Assembly: GCA_934700615.1 (NCBI GenBank) | Contig: CAKUXR010000022.1 | Location: 1-48,612, forward strand | Source of the DNA: an uncultured Bacteroidales bacterium | GTDB lineage: Bacteria > Bacteroidota > Bacteroidia > Bacteroidales > UBA932 | Direction: 5' to 3' | Length of the DNA: 48,612 bases | Notes under the pieces: model-generated | Databases searched by the model: none | What the model was told of the DNA's origin: nothing | What the model saw: the letters and a program-made list of their open reading frames with translations, nothing else | Made by a program: the position numbers and the translations under genes | In this document: in pieces, positions 34,947-42,600 of the stretch | Layout of the letters: every line of letters begins with the position of its first letter | How positions within the stretch are numbered: the stretch's first letter is position 1

Positions 34947-37103
34947 TTATTTCAGATAATCTTCGAAATAAAGTGTAACCTTGTCCATGAGATGAATCCT
35001 GTCACGTCCGAAGACATTGTGCTCAGCGCATGGGTAAGGGAAGTAATCCACCTGAATCTGGTTCTTGATGCACTCGCGGACGAAATTCAGGCTGTGCTGC
35101 CAGAGCACGGTATTGTCGATGGCGCCCTGGCAGATGAGCAGTTTGCCCTTCAGGTCTTTGGCCTTGTTGATGAGGCTTGTTGCCGCATAGCCCTCAGGAT
35201 TGCTCTCCATGGTATCCATATAGCGTTCTCCGTACATGATTTCGTACCATTTCCAGTCGATTACAGGACCGCCTGCGACTCCGACCTTGAAGATTTCAGG
35301 ATAGGTGGTCATGAGCGAAATAGTCATGAAACCGCCGTAGCTCCATCCGTGTACGCCGATTCTGTTCTTGTCGACGTAAGGAAGTGTCATGAGCTCGCTG
35401 ATACCTGCAACTTGGTCAGCCATTTCAGCCTGTCCGCAGTAGTTCTTGATGGCCTTCTCATATTCTGCACCCCTGTTTTCTGTACCCCTGTTGTCCTGGA
35501 CATAGACGATATAGCCGTGCTGTGCCATATAGAGCTCCCAAAGGCGGATCTGGCCGAGCCAGCTGTCCTTGACCATCTGGGAATGAGGACCTCCATAGAC
35601 ATAAAGCACTACAGGATATTTCTTCGAAGGGTCGAAGTTCGCAGGGAGGAACAGACGGTACCAGTTGTCGTATTTGCCGTCGGCGCTCTTTACTGTACCG
35701 AGAGTCATTTCGCCGTGGGCGTATTCCTTGAGAGGGTCTTCAGCAGCGAACAGTGTCCTGCTGGTCTTGCCGTCAACAGAAGCGATTTTGACGACGTTAG
35801 GTACATTGAAACTGCTGTATGAATCGAGGAACCATGTGCCGTCAGCATTGACCTGGACATTGTGCCAGCCTTCGTCTTTGGTCAGTCTGACCGGTGCTCC
35901 GATTTTTACGGCGCCCTTGCGGTTCACACTGACATTGACATAGAAAAGGTGGTTCTCGACAGGGGAGACCTCGGCGGAGGTGTAGAAAATCTTTTCACCG
36001 TTCTCGGCGACAAACTTCACGTCGGCAGCGACCTTTGTGATTCTGTCAATGTTGCCGAGCGTGTCGCAGAGGTAGAGGTTCTTGTAACCGTCGCGGTTGT
36101 CAGTCCTGTAGATGAATTTGCCGGTGAATCCGAACCATTCCAGCTGGTCGGAAGGCTCCACCCACTTTTCATTGTCCTCAGTGAGGATCGTCTTCTCGAA
36201 CTTGCCGTCCGAAGCCCTGTACATGTTCAGTCTCATGTGCCTCTGGGTCCTGTCCAGAACCTGCACGAAGATGTGCCTGCAGTCAGGGGACCAGGAAACG
36301 TTGGTCAGATACTGGTCATATCCGAAATCGTCGGCCTGGAGATATACTGTGGAATTTTCGGCAAGATTATAGACGCCGACGCGGACATTCTCGGAATCCA
36401 TGCCAGTCATAGGGTACTTCAAGTTCACGAGAGAGCCTGTACGGGTGGTGATGTCCAGGAGCGGGAAATCTGTAACTCTGGACTCGTCTTTCCTGTAGAA
36501 TGCGAGGCTTCTGCCGTCAGGAGCCCAGAAAATGCCGCTGTTGATGCCGAATTCGTTTCGGCTGGCGGTGTGTCCGTATGTGATGTCTGAATTCTCGCTG
36601 ATAGCAATCGGTCTGATGTGCTTGCGCATGTCAATGTAATAGAGGCTCTGGCCCTGCGTGAAGGCCAATGCCGGAGCATTTCCGATGGCTCTGTTGCCTT
36701 CCATCGCGCTGTCGTGGCCTTCCGCTGCCGCATTCGGAGTGATGTTGCTTGCGTCCTCCGGAAGAGCCTTGAAAAGATATTCGCCGTCTGCGGACGCGAA
36801 TTTGCCGATTACAGGATCCGCGTCAATGTCATTGCCTGTCAATGCGTCGCAGAGTTGTGTCTTGCTGTCTTTCAAATAGAGGAATGAGGTGTTTCCGTAC
36901 CATGAAACAGGGAATCTTCCGGCCCTGATGCCGGTACCCATGACTGCCTGCTCCATCGTGATGGTCTTTCCTTCATTCTGTGCCGGACGGACTGCCGAAA
37001 CTGTCAATCCTTCAGCACGCGGATAGTCTGTAGCATTTACGACCGCAGCGGCCAACATGGAGACCGCCGCAATAGCCAATGCAGAAAATGTTGTTTTGTG
37101 CAT
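34947..37103 (-). CDS. Dipeptidyl peptidase IV (S9 family serine peptidase)
   Basis: A 718-residue periplasmic exopeptidase that removes X-Pro or X-Ala dipeptides. A signal peptide (MHKTTFSALAIAAVSMLAAAVVNA) is followed by a DPPIV beta-propeller domain and a C-terminal alpha/beta-hydrolase domain. The triad is S588 (HGWSYGGFM), D663 (QGAIDNTV) and H695 (CAEHNVFG). The propeller keeps GIFWAPDGRSLAFYRKDES and NVSWSPDCRHIFVQVLDR. Related gut and oral Bacteroidota use it for peptide nutrition. It lies in a minus-strand unit with the esterase, a small membrane protein and pyrF. Confidence 0.93.
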   Translation of the reverse strand: MHKTTFSALAIAAVSMLAAAVVNATDYPRAEGLTVSAVRPAQNEGKTITMEQAVMGTGIRAGRFPVSWYGNTSFLYLKDSKTQLCDALTGNDIDADPVIGKFASADGEYLFKALPEDASNITPNAAAEGHDSAMEGNRAIGNAPALAFTQGQSLYYIDMRKHIRPIAISENSDITYGHTASRNEFGINSGIFWAPDGRSLAFYRKDESRVTDFPLLDITTRTGSLVNLKYPMTGMDSENVRVGVYNLAENSTVYLQADDFGYDQYLTNVSWSPDCRHIFVQVLDRTQRHMRLNMYRASDGKFEKTILTEDNEKWVEPSDQLEWFGFTGKFIYRTDNRDGYKNLYLCDTLGNIDRITKVAADVKFVAENGEKIFYTSAEVSPVENHLFYVNVSVNRKGAVKIGAPVRLTKDEGWHNVQVNADGTWFLDSYSSFNVPNVVKIASVDGKTSRTLFAAEDPLKEYAHGEMTLGTVKSADGKYDNWYRLFLPANFDPSKKYPVVLYVYGGPHSQMVKDSWLGQIRLWELYMAQHGYIVYVQDNRGTENRGAEYEKAIKNYCGQAEMADQVAGISELMTLPYVDKNRIGVHGWSYGGFMTISLMTTYPEIFKVGVAGGPVIDWKWYEIMYGERYMDTMESNPEGYAATSLINKAKDLKGKLLICQGAIDNTVLWQHSLNFVRECIKNQIQVDYFPYPCAEHNVFGRDRIHLMDKVTLYFEDYLK

Positions 37104-37152
37104 TTCTATAATTAATTTGTGATTATTGGTTGTTTCCTTATAATGGTTCGAA

Positions 37153-37533
37153 CTACTTGGCGGACAATATCTTATCTACCACATATTTCTGCTGTCCCCT
37201 CCAAGGGAGAGCTCCGAGATATTCCTTGTAGTGCAGTTCAACACTCTTTCCGCTGCATCTCATGAGAGAATCGGCTACATCCTTGTCTTCTACGGAAAAC
37301 TCGAATACATAGGACTCCATGGTTGTGGAGCCTTTGCCGACTCCGCGAAGGCCCGACTGGATGAGCCTGCCCTCGTAGGTCTTGAAAACATAGCCTTTAT
37401 ACATGACCTGGTTAAGATCTCCGGCCTTCACTCCTTCTCCGAAGACAAAATAGAACCTGAAGAAGAACAGACCTGCCAATGCAATCACTACCGCTGCGGT
37501 AATGCTGCCGATAATCTTTGTCTTGAGTGTCAT
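37153..37533 (-). CDS. Small membrane-anchored protein of unknown function
   Basis: A 126-residue protein with one N-terminal membrane segment (IIGSITAAVVIALAGLFFFRFYFVF, about 7-31) and a small extracytoplasmic domain (YKGYVFKTYEGRLIQSG... ESYVFEFSVEDKDVADSLMRCSGKSVELHYKEYLGALPWRGQQKYVVDKIL). The pattern recalls a family of short Bacteroidota proteins sometimes misnamed 6-phosphogluconate dehydrogenase; I see no dinucleotide motif that would support such a name. It lies 49 nt before the dipeptidyl peptidase gene and 19 nt after the esterase gene, in one transcript. One cysteine only. Confidence 0.7.
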   Translation of the reverse strand: MTLKTKIIGSITAAVVIALAGLFFFRFYFVFGEGVKAGDLNQVMYKGYVFKTYEGRLIQSGLRGVGKGSTTMESYVFEFSVEDKDVADSLMRCSGKSVELHYKEYLGALPWRGQQKYVVDKILSAK

Positions 37534-37552
37534 ATCTTAAAAATTGTCAATG

Positions 37553-38695
37553 TTACCTGATATTGTCGTCAATCTCCCATCCTGTCAATGTCGATACGTA
37601 TGGAAGTACGGCGTGTGCGATTTTTATATGTCCCTTGTAATTCGGATGCCAGCTTGCGCCGAGTTCGGAATCATTGTCATGAATGGCATCTGTCAATCCC
37701 ATGAAATGCACGTTCTTCATGCCGCTGGTATTGACTGCATCCCTTACGTAGTCGGCAGCGAGGTCGTTGCACTTGCTGGAGATGCAGAGAATAGGGTAGT
37801 CCTCTCCGTAATTCGCCTTGATTTCCTTCAGAAGCTGATGATAATGCTCTCTGAAATCTTCCAATGACGGCTGACGTTTTGTCGAGAAGTCGTTGGTACA
37901 GAGATAGATGATGGTAAGCTGAGGGCGGAAGGCGTCATCTGCCGCGCACCACTTCACCTTGTCATCCTCATCGAATGTGCGGTTATATCTGTCCGGCATG
38001 TGGACATCAATGAACTTGTCGCTGTAGTTCCTTGCGATACCCATTCCGGAATGTGAAATGGAATAATAGTCAGCATTGAAATATCTCGCGAGGATGGCGG
38101 CGTATGTCAGGTTGTTGTTCTCGGTTTCCGGTGTGAACTTGTCGGTCCTGACGCTCTTTTCCGCACCGTATCCGCAGGTGTATGAATCTCCGACAACTTC
38201 GAACTGTCTCTCTTTAAGTCCCTCAGACTGAATGATTTCCCCGGCCTTGGTGATGAACTGGCTGATGGTGGTGCGTCCCTGCTCGCCCTCAGTCCTTTTC
38301 TTCATGATTACCGAATGGGAGAATGCCTTGCCCTTGCTGTTCAATGATTTGAGGTCAGAAGGCTCCACGAGGACGTAAAGCGAATCGCTACCGCTCACCC
38401 GGATTGTCTTGTCGGCTGTCGCATCTGCCTCGCGGTCAATCCAGATGTCATAATAGTTGGCCTTTGTGTCGGACGCCAGCATTGACAAGTATGAACCTTC
38501 GAAACTGATTTTTACATAGACTCCTGTCCAGTCGAAGGAAACATTGTCTCCTTCTTTCAGGGTTCTGCCGACGTAGGTAATTCTGGAATCCGAGGCAGCT
38601 GTCCTGATTTCAGGCAGGTCTCTTCCGATAGCTGTTCCGCATATGATCATTGCCAGACCTAAGGTCGCAATCCATTTTGTCATATTCAGTTTCAT
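37553..38695 (-). CDS. SGNH/GDSL esterase of the CE2-like group
   Basis: A 380-residue secreted esterase, taken from the ATG at 38695. The N-terminal signal (MKLNMTKWIATLGLAMIICGTAIG) leads to a beta-rich domain of about 130 residues (TLKEGDNVSFDWTGVYVKISFEGSYLSML), as in carbohydrate esterase family 2. The SGNH domain follows, with S171 in VVGDSYTCGYGAE, an IIYLCTNDFS block, and SWHPNYKGHIKIA near the end supplying the catalytic His. It probably deacetylates polysaccharides. The upstream ATG at 38746 lies within the promoter and is rejected. Confidence 0.82.
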   Translation of the reverse strand: MKLNMTKWIATLGLAMIICGTAIGRDLPEIRTAASDSRITYVGRTLKEGDNVSFDWTGVYVKISFEGSYLSMLASDTKANYYDIWIDREADATADKTIRVSGSDSLYVLVEPSDLKSLNSKGKAFSHSVIMKKRTEGEQGRTTISQFITKAGEIIQSEGLKERQFEVVGDSYTCGYGAEKSVRTDKFTPETENNNLTYAAILARYFNADYYSISHSGMGIARNYSDKFIDVHMPDRYNRTFDEDDKVKWCAADDAFRPQLTIIYLCTNDFSTKRQPSLEDFREHYHQLLKEIKANYGEDYPILCISSKCNDLAADYVRDAVNTSGMKNVHFMGLTDAIHDNDSELGASWHPNYKGHIKIAHAVLPYVSTLTGWEIDDNIR

Positions 38696-38744
38696 ATCCG
38701 ATTTTCTATATTTAAAGTCAATGTAAATCTGTGGTACATTATAC

Positions 38745-38775
38745 AAAGATAATCAAAAGCCACCTAAAAGTGCAA
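38745..38775 (-). promoter_or_regulatory. Promoter for the esterase-dpp-pyrF operon
   Basis: On the minus strand TTG (38775-38773), 20 nt, then TATCTTTG (38752-38745), an ideal Bacteroidota promoter. Transcription would start near 38738. This is why the ATG at 38695 is taken as the start of the esterase. The promoter is only about 20 nt from the edge of the intron remnant. Confidence 0.75.
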
Positions 38776-38796
38776 CTTTCAGATGGATTAATAACG

Positions 38797-39170
38797 GTTC
38801 GTCCAGCACGAACATACTCTAATGGGTGCAAGTCCATAAACCGCCCTGATAGTGGGAATGTTGCAGCCAGAGGAACGTGTGTCCTCCACGAGACGGAATC
38901 TGAAGAAAGTCCCGGAAGACATGTGGTCTGACGGACGGAAATCCGATATGAGGCCTATGAGTGAGGATAAGATTGCACCAGAAATCGAAGTCTGATAACT
39001 ATCCGAAATCGCTAAAGGTAAATCGGGCAGACATAAGATGGAAAGAGTATTTTCATAACTGGTGAGGTCTCGAAGGCGAGCGAAATCGAGCAGTAACAAC
39101 GAACTGCGAGAAGTTAGCAGAGACCATAGTGCTTGCCTAATATTGACACGCAGAGAAGGGCCGAACTTTA
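38797..39170 (+). mobile_element. Group II intron remnant, 5' RNA part without a reverse transcriptase gene
   Basis: The sequence has the look of bacterial group II intron domain I and following RNA: GGTTCGTCCAGCACGAAC hairpin, GGGTGCAAGTCC, CCGCCCTGATAGTGGGAA, then helices such as CGGACGGAAATCCG and GGTGAGGTCTCGAAGGCGAGCGAAATCGAG. The segment GAAGTTAGCAGAGACCATAGTGCTTG and the end GAGAAGGGCCGAAC are what I recall lying just before the intron-encoded reverse transcriptase. No such gene follows; the sequence breaks off into a small inverted-repeat element and the MauE gene. No domain V/VI is visible. A second copy starts at 48535 in the same orientation. Confidence 0.7.
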
Positions 39171-39184
39171 AAGTTATGTAAGTC

Positions 39185-39296
39185 TAACCTGAATTATTCA
39201 TAAAGAAAGTAAAGAAATCCTCGTAAATATTTGGTAATAAGAGGATTAAATGTCTATAAAATTACCGAACTGTTGGGCTATGAATAATGCAGGTTA
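39185..39296. mobile_element. 112-bp MITE-like element with 18-bp terminal inverted repeats
   Basis: The left end TAACCTGAATTATTCATA (39185-39202) and the right end TATGAATAATGCAGGTTA (39279-39296) are complementary at 17 of 18 positions. Inside is a hairpin formed by AATCCTC and GAGGATT. There is no coding capacity. The flanks give no convincing target duplication. It lies exactly where the intron remnant stops and ends 10 nt before the stop codon of the MauE-like gene. Confidence 0.65.
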
Positions 39297-39305
39297 ATGT
39301 CATAT

Positions 39306-40337
39306 TTATCTGTTTATGTTGTATCTTACAATGCACAGGAATACCAAAAAAAACAGCTCAGTTGCGAGAATTCCATACCTGTACAGCAACTGTCCAGTGA
39401 TCTCTTTCCCATAGCGGTCTCTGAAACGGTAGGGCGTGTACTTTAGGTTCCACTTCCCGGTAATTCTGCCATCTGATATAGACACAACACCAGTCTCGGA
39501 TCTTAGGATTGACGTGAGTGTCGTCTCGTCGATGTAGTATAAGTGAATGTCCTTATACGGACTGGACGATATGCCGTCCGATGGTGATGCAGCGACGATG
39601 TCCACATTGCCCGCCAGATAGGCTATGTAAAGGCCAGTGATCTTTGCGGCTTCCTTGTCCGTCATGTCCCTTCGTAGCCCTATAATGTACAGAGGCCTGT
39701 CGGTCCCTGTAATGTCTATCCGTACATGTTCTAGGTTCCGGTCGAAAAGTTCTATCCTATTGTCTTCTGTAATCCAATCCCCGACATTGTAGTCTATGAA
39801 ATAGAAAGGGGGCAGGAAAAGGCAGGAAAGCAATGGAACAGCGAGGGACAGCGCAAACGCCCCTGACGCCAATTGCAACTGTCTCCACTTGAATCCGGCT
39901 TTCCCTCCTTCCTTGAAAACGCAGTGTGCAAGGTATGCAGCTGCTGCCAGTAGCACCAGGTTTTTGGCGAATGACACACCGTTGGACAGATGGACTGCAT
40001 CTCCGAAGCACCCGCATTCCGTTATTGTTCCGAAGGGGTCTGTCGCAAGCCTTAGCGTGATGGCCGTAAATGCAAGCATTGCTACCAGAAAGCAGACTGC
40101 TGCCGTCTTTTTCCAGATTCTCAGGAACAAGAGCAGTCCTAGGAATGTCTCGACGCTACATAATGATATCGACAGGAACAGAGCGAGGCCACCGAGTCCG
40201 TGTATGCCGAAGAGTGAGAGGTATTCTGTGATCTTGTATGAGAACCCAACCGGGTCGACTGCCTTGACGAAGCCAGACAGGATGAACACCAATCCTGCCG
40301 ACACTGCCAATATAGTGGAGATCAATTGCCTTTTCAT
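39306..40337 (-). CDS. MauE/DoxX-like redox membrane protein with periplasmic C-terminal domain
   Basis: A 343-residue protein. The first 165 residues form four to five membrane helices with the DoxX/MauE pattern LVFILSGFVKAVDPVGFSYKITEYL at the N-terminus and a cysteine pair C108-G-C110 in TITECGCFGDAVHLSNG, the redox motif seen in MauE-like proteins. Residues about 185-320 are soluble and presumably periplasmic, and a final helix (ILATELFFLVFLCIVRY) closes the protein. MauE relatives work with thioredoxin-like partners in disulfide formation. The divergent neighbour encodes such a partner with a CxxC. The substrate is not known; the cysteine-containing peptide nearby is the obvious candidate. 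Confidence 0.82.
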   Translation of the reverse strand: MKRQLISTILAVSAGLVFILSGFVKAVDPVGFSYKITEYLSLFGIHGLGGLALFLSISLCSVETFLGLLLFLRIWKKTAAVCFLVAMLAFTAITLRLATDPFGTITECGCFGDAVHLSNGVSFAKNLVLLAAAAYLAHCVFKEGGKAGFKWRQLQLASGAFALSLAVPLLSCLFLPPFYFIDYNVGDWITEDNRIELFDRNLEHVRIDITGTDRPLYIIGLRRDMTDKEAAKITGLYIAYLAGNVDIVAASPSDGISSSPYKDIHLYYIDETTLTSILRSETGVVSISDGRITGKWNLKYTPYRFRDRYGKEITGQLLYRYGILATELFFLVFLCIVRYNINR

Positions 40338-40536
40338 ATCTTGAAATAATTGTCGAATGAGCGAACGATGTATAACATAACTGACGAAAGTTATGAAATA
40401 TTATAACAAGATGATAGATTTCATTGAAAAATAATAAAATAAATCCTCAAATTATTTGACAATTATGAAAAATTAGGTAAATTCGAAGCGTTACATTGAC
40501 CACCATAATTAATAGAACACAAATAAAGGGCGGCTT
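40338..40536. other. AT-rich divergent regulatory region
   Basis: A 199-nt gap between the MauE-like gene and the lipoprotein gene. It is clearly AT-rich (runs such as GAAAAATAATAAAATAAAT) and holds the plus-strand promoter at 40456-40485. On the minus strand TAACTTTC (close to TAnnTTTG) can be read, but without a matching TTG. CATAACT...AGTTATG around 40376-40398 is a short palindrome, a possible operator. Confidence 0.45.
40456..40485 (+). promoter_or_regulatory. Promoter for the thioredoxin-like / NVEALA cassette
   Basis: TTG at 40456-40458, a 19-nt spacer, and TAAATTCG at 40478-40485 (one base off TAnnTTTG). The leader to the ATG at 40537 is about 45 nt. Confidence 0.55.
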
Positions 40537-41076
40537 ATGAAAAGGATTTCGGTATTGCTGTTGTGCCTCTCAGCCCTTTCCGGCTGCACCGAGTTCAGAA
40601 TTTCCAGAGAACTTAAGGCGTTCATGGAAGAGACAATCATAGTCCCATCTGACCTAGTCCAGATTGTGGACGGGGAAACGTCAACATGCGGGCAGATACC
40701 CTCAGTACCGGTATTGGTATTCTACCATGATTCGTTGTCGTGCAGCTCCTGCCAGATATCGCATCTGGCAGATATTCAGAGGGTCTATGAACTGTCTGAC
40801 TCCATGGGTACATTCGTGGTGATGACGATATTCTCCCCGAAGCCGGAAGAATATGATGAGGTTCTGAGAAACCTCGAGATCCGCGAATTCGAATATCCTG
40901 TATATGTGGATGTTACCGGATCGTTCGTCTCGTCCAACGGCTGCATACCGACCGACAAACGTTTCCACAGTTTCTTGACAGATTCTGACAGGCATCCTGT
41001 GTTTGTTGGCAACCCTATTTCGGGAGCTCGTCTGTGGGATCTGTTCGAGCAGGCGTTGGAAAGGATCGGAGAATAA
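40537..41076 (+). CDS. Thioredoxin-like lipoprotein with a CSSC motif
   Basis: A 179-residue lipoprotein: the lipobox LSGC gives Cys17 as the modified residue. The core VPVLVFYHDSLSCSSCQISHLADIQRVY is a thioredoxin-type first strand and active-site helix with C69-S-S-C72. The segment MGTFVVMTIFSPKPEEYDEVLRNL is the next strand, and YPVYVDVTGSFVSSNGCIPTDKRFHSFLTDSDRHPVFVGNP gives the cis-Pro-type region. The overall plan is TlpA-like or peroxiredoxin-like, tethered outside the cytoplasm. It is divergent from the MauE-like gene and 53 nt upstream of the NVEALA peptide gene, suggesting a redox relay acting on the peptide. Confidence 0.82.
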   Translation: MKRISVLLLCLSALSGCTEFRISRELKAFMEETIIVPSDLVQIVDGETSTCGQIPSVPVLVFYHDSLSCSSCQISHLADIQRVYELSDSMGTFVVMTIFSPKPEEYDEVLRNLEIREFEYPVYVDVTGSFVSSNGCIPTDKRFHSFLTDSDRHPVFVGNPISGARLWDLFEQALERIGE

Positions 41077-41129
41077 AATAGCCTTTCGGGGCTTATAATA
41101 AAATCATTAACCAATTAAATCCATCGATT

Positions 41130-41366
41130 ATGAAAAGAAGTTTAGTTCTTGCGGCAGGAGCGGTGCTCGTAGCTGCAGCGGTTTCGGCTTTCGTTTACGT
41201 GAGCAGCGGGAGAAACTTTATGGATGACCTTTTCAACGCCAATGTGGAGGCGCTGGCAAGTCAGGAAACTGGTTACGAGGATCTTAAAGATTCTATGTGG
41301 TGGGTAAATGAAAACGACCCACATGCTATTATCTGTACACCGGGGGGAAATGACGCTTGTCAGTAA
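41130..41366 (+). CDS. NVEALA family secreted peptide
   Basis: A 78-residue protein. An N-terminal hydrophobic segment (residues 5-24, LVLAAGAVLVAAAVSAFVYV) is followed by the family hallmark FNANVEALA (35-43) and a short polar tail ending IICTPGGNDACQ. The tail holds the only two cysteines, C69 and C77, seven residues apart. D54-S55-M56 fits the D-(S/T)-(A/I/L/V/M/T) O-glycosylation motif of Bacteroidota. Known NVEALA genes are short, secreted and without assigned function. Placement between a thioredoxin-like lipoprotein and propeller lipoproteins is characteristic of the family. Confidence 0.88.
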   Translation: MKRSLVLAAGAVLVAAAVSAFVYVSSGRNFMDDLFNANVEALASQETGYEDLKDSMWWVNENDPHAIICTPGGNDACQ

Positions 41367-41503
41367 TTTGATATTGAATAGAAAAATATAAAATGTTCTT
41401 TCTAAACGACATCAAAATATTGATCTAGCTGCACAATATCTTCTTGATAGTCTGTTATTCCTGACATGGGTATAGTAACCTTAAAGAGAGGGGATAAATG
41501 AGG

Positions 41504-41538
41504 AAAGGGGATGATTTCAAATGCAAATCATTCCCTTT
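41504..41538 (+). other. Stable hairpin between the peptide gene and the downstream lipoproteins
   Basis: AAAGGGGATGATTT (41504-41517) pairs with AAATCATTCCCTTT (41525-41538), 14 bp with one G-U pair and a 7-nt loop. No T-run follows. It stands in the 215-nt gap after the NVEALA gene and could be a partial terminator or a 3' stabiliser that lets the peptide message outnumber the rest. Confidence 0.6.
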
Positions 41539-41581
41539 ACACTAAATCATTCGAGCCATATTTACAAGGATTTTAACTATT

Positions 41582-42595
41582 ATGAAATTTAAAGAGAAAT
41601 TATTAATCGTTCTGTTATTATTGTGCTCCTGCACACGATCTGTAACAGAAAGGGAAGAGGCAAAGTTTCAGACTATTTGCCGGCTCTCTGATAACATAGC
41701 CAATATTTCCCTGCCATTTTCTTTTTCTGTAGCTGAAGATGGAAGATTTGTTCTTTGCGACAATGAGAAAGTATTCCTGTACTCCTCTGAAGGCAGGCAG
41801 ATTCGTCAAATAGGGAATAAAGGAAAATCGAAATATGAATATAATCACCCGAGTGTCGTCAGAATTTATAAGGATACGATTTATGTGTGGAGCAGTTTTA
41901 CACTTCGCTTTATCAGTTACACTATGGATGGAGAATTTGTCGAGGAATACCCTTACTTGTCTGCAATAGGTGATTTCATTCCCTCTGATAAATATATATA
42001 TATTTACAACAAGGGTAAATCGATTGACAATGTAATAGATGTATATGATAAGCGTAGCAAAAGTATCGTAAACAATCTTACGGAATCTACTCCGGAACAC
42101 AAAACTTTGCTTCATAAATGGGCGGCTTCGCCAATGATGCTCAGCAACAGTAAATTATACTATACATCTACGGATGACCTCACAGTCAGAACTTACGATG
42201 CTAACGATGTCCATGAGTCGGATTTAGCTCGCATAGAATCAGAAACCTTTAAAGTTTCTGACTTGGATGAATATAAATATGAGAGGAAAAAGACATCTGA
42301 ATACCTTCGAGACAATTCTATTGTACTTTCATTATTCAAGGGGAACAAAGACAAAATTTATCTGCTTACTCTTGAAGGCGTCAGCAAAATTAAGGATAAT
42401 AAAGCGGATAATTCAGAAAGATTTTTTTCAGTTTATGATATTTTTGCCAGGCAACCATTAAGACATGTATACTCATATGAATCGATAGGGACAGAAAAAC
42501 TATTTGATAATACTTGCGGGAATCTGTTCGTCCTGGAGCACAAAATCGAAAATGAGGAAGATGTATATCTTCTGAATAAACTCATCATAGAATAG
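41582..42595 (+). CDS. 6-bladed beta-propeller lipoprotein 1
   Basis: A 337-residue lipoprotein (lipobox LLCSC, Cys17 or so). After the anchor come repeats of about 45-50 residues with the pattern strand-GRFVLCDNEKVFLYSSEGRQIRQIG and DTIYVWSSFTLRFISYTMDGEFVEEYPY, typical of the 6-bladed propellers found beside NVEALA genes (BF3164/DUF5128-like). No catalytic motif is seen, so binding or scaffolding is likely. It starts 215 nt after the peptide gene; the next propeller gene follows after 5 nt. Its base composition is markedly AT-rich compared with the chromosome upstream. Confidence 0.78.
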   Translation: MKFKEKLLIVLLLLCSCTRSVTEREEAKFQTICRLSDNIANISLPFSFSVAEDGRFVLCDNEKVFLYSSEGRQIRQIGNKGKSKYEYNHPSVVRIYKDTIYVWSSFTLRFISYTMDGEFVEEYPYLSAIGDFIPSDKYIYIYNKGKSIDNVIDVYDKRSKSIVNNLTESTPEHKTLLHKWAASPMMLSNSKLYYTSTDDLTVRTYDANDVHESDLARIESETFKVSDLDEYKYERKKTSEYLRDNSIVLSLFKGNKDKIYLLTLEGVSKIKDNKADNSERFFSVYDIFARQPLRHVYSYESIGTEKLFDNTCGNLFVLEHKIENEEDVYLLNKLIIE

Positions 42596-42600
42596 TATTA

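Noticed and set aside
34929..35822. Long plus-strand frame opposite the dipeptidyl peptidase gene
   Set aside because: The minus strand has a full catalytic triad and signal peptide; the plus frame has no recognisable domain and is a compositional shadow.
37153..37533. 6-phosphogluconate dehydrogenase
   Set aside because: The protein is 126 residues with a membrane anchor and has no dinucleotide-binding motif.
38731..38931. Plus-strand frame through the intron remnant
   Set aside because: It reads structured RNA sequence as protein; the same RNA at 48535 stops the frame early.
41491..41542. Tiny open frame (MRKGDDFKCKSFPFTL) inside the hairpin region
   Set aside because: Only 16 codons, produced mostly by the inverted repeat itself; no start signal and no resemblance to the NVEALA peptide.
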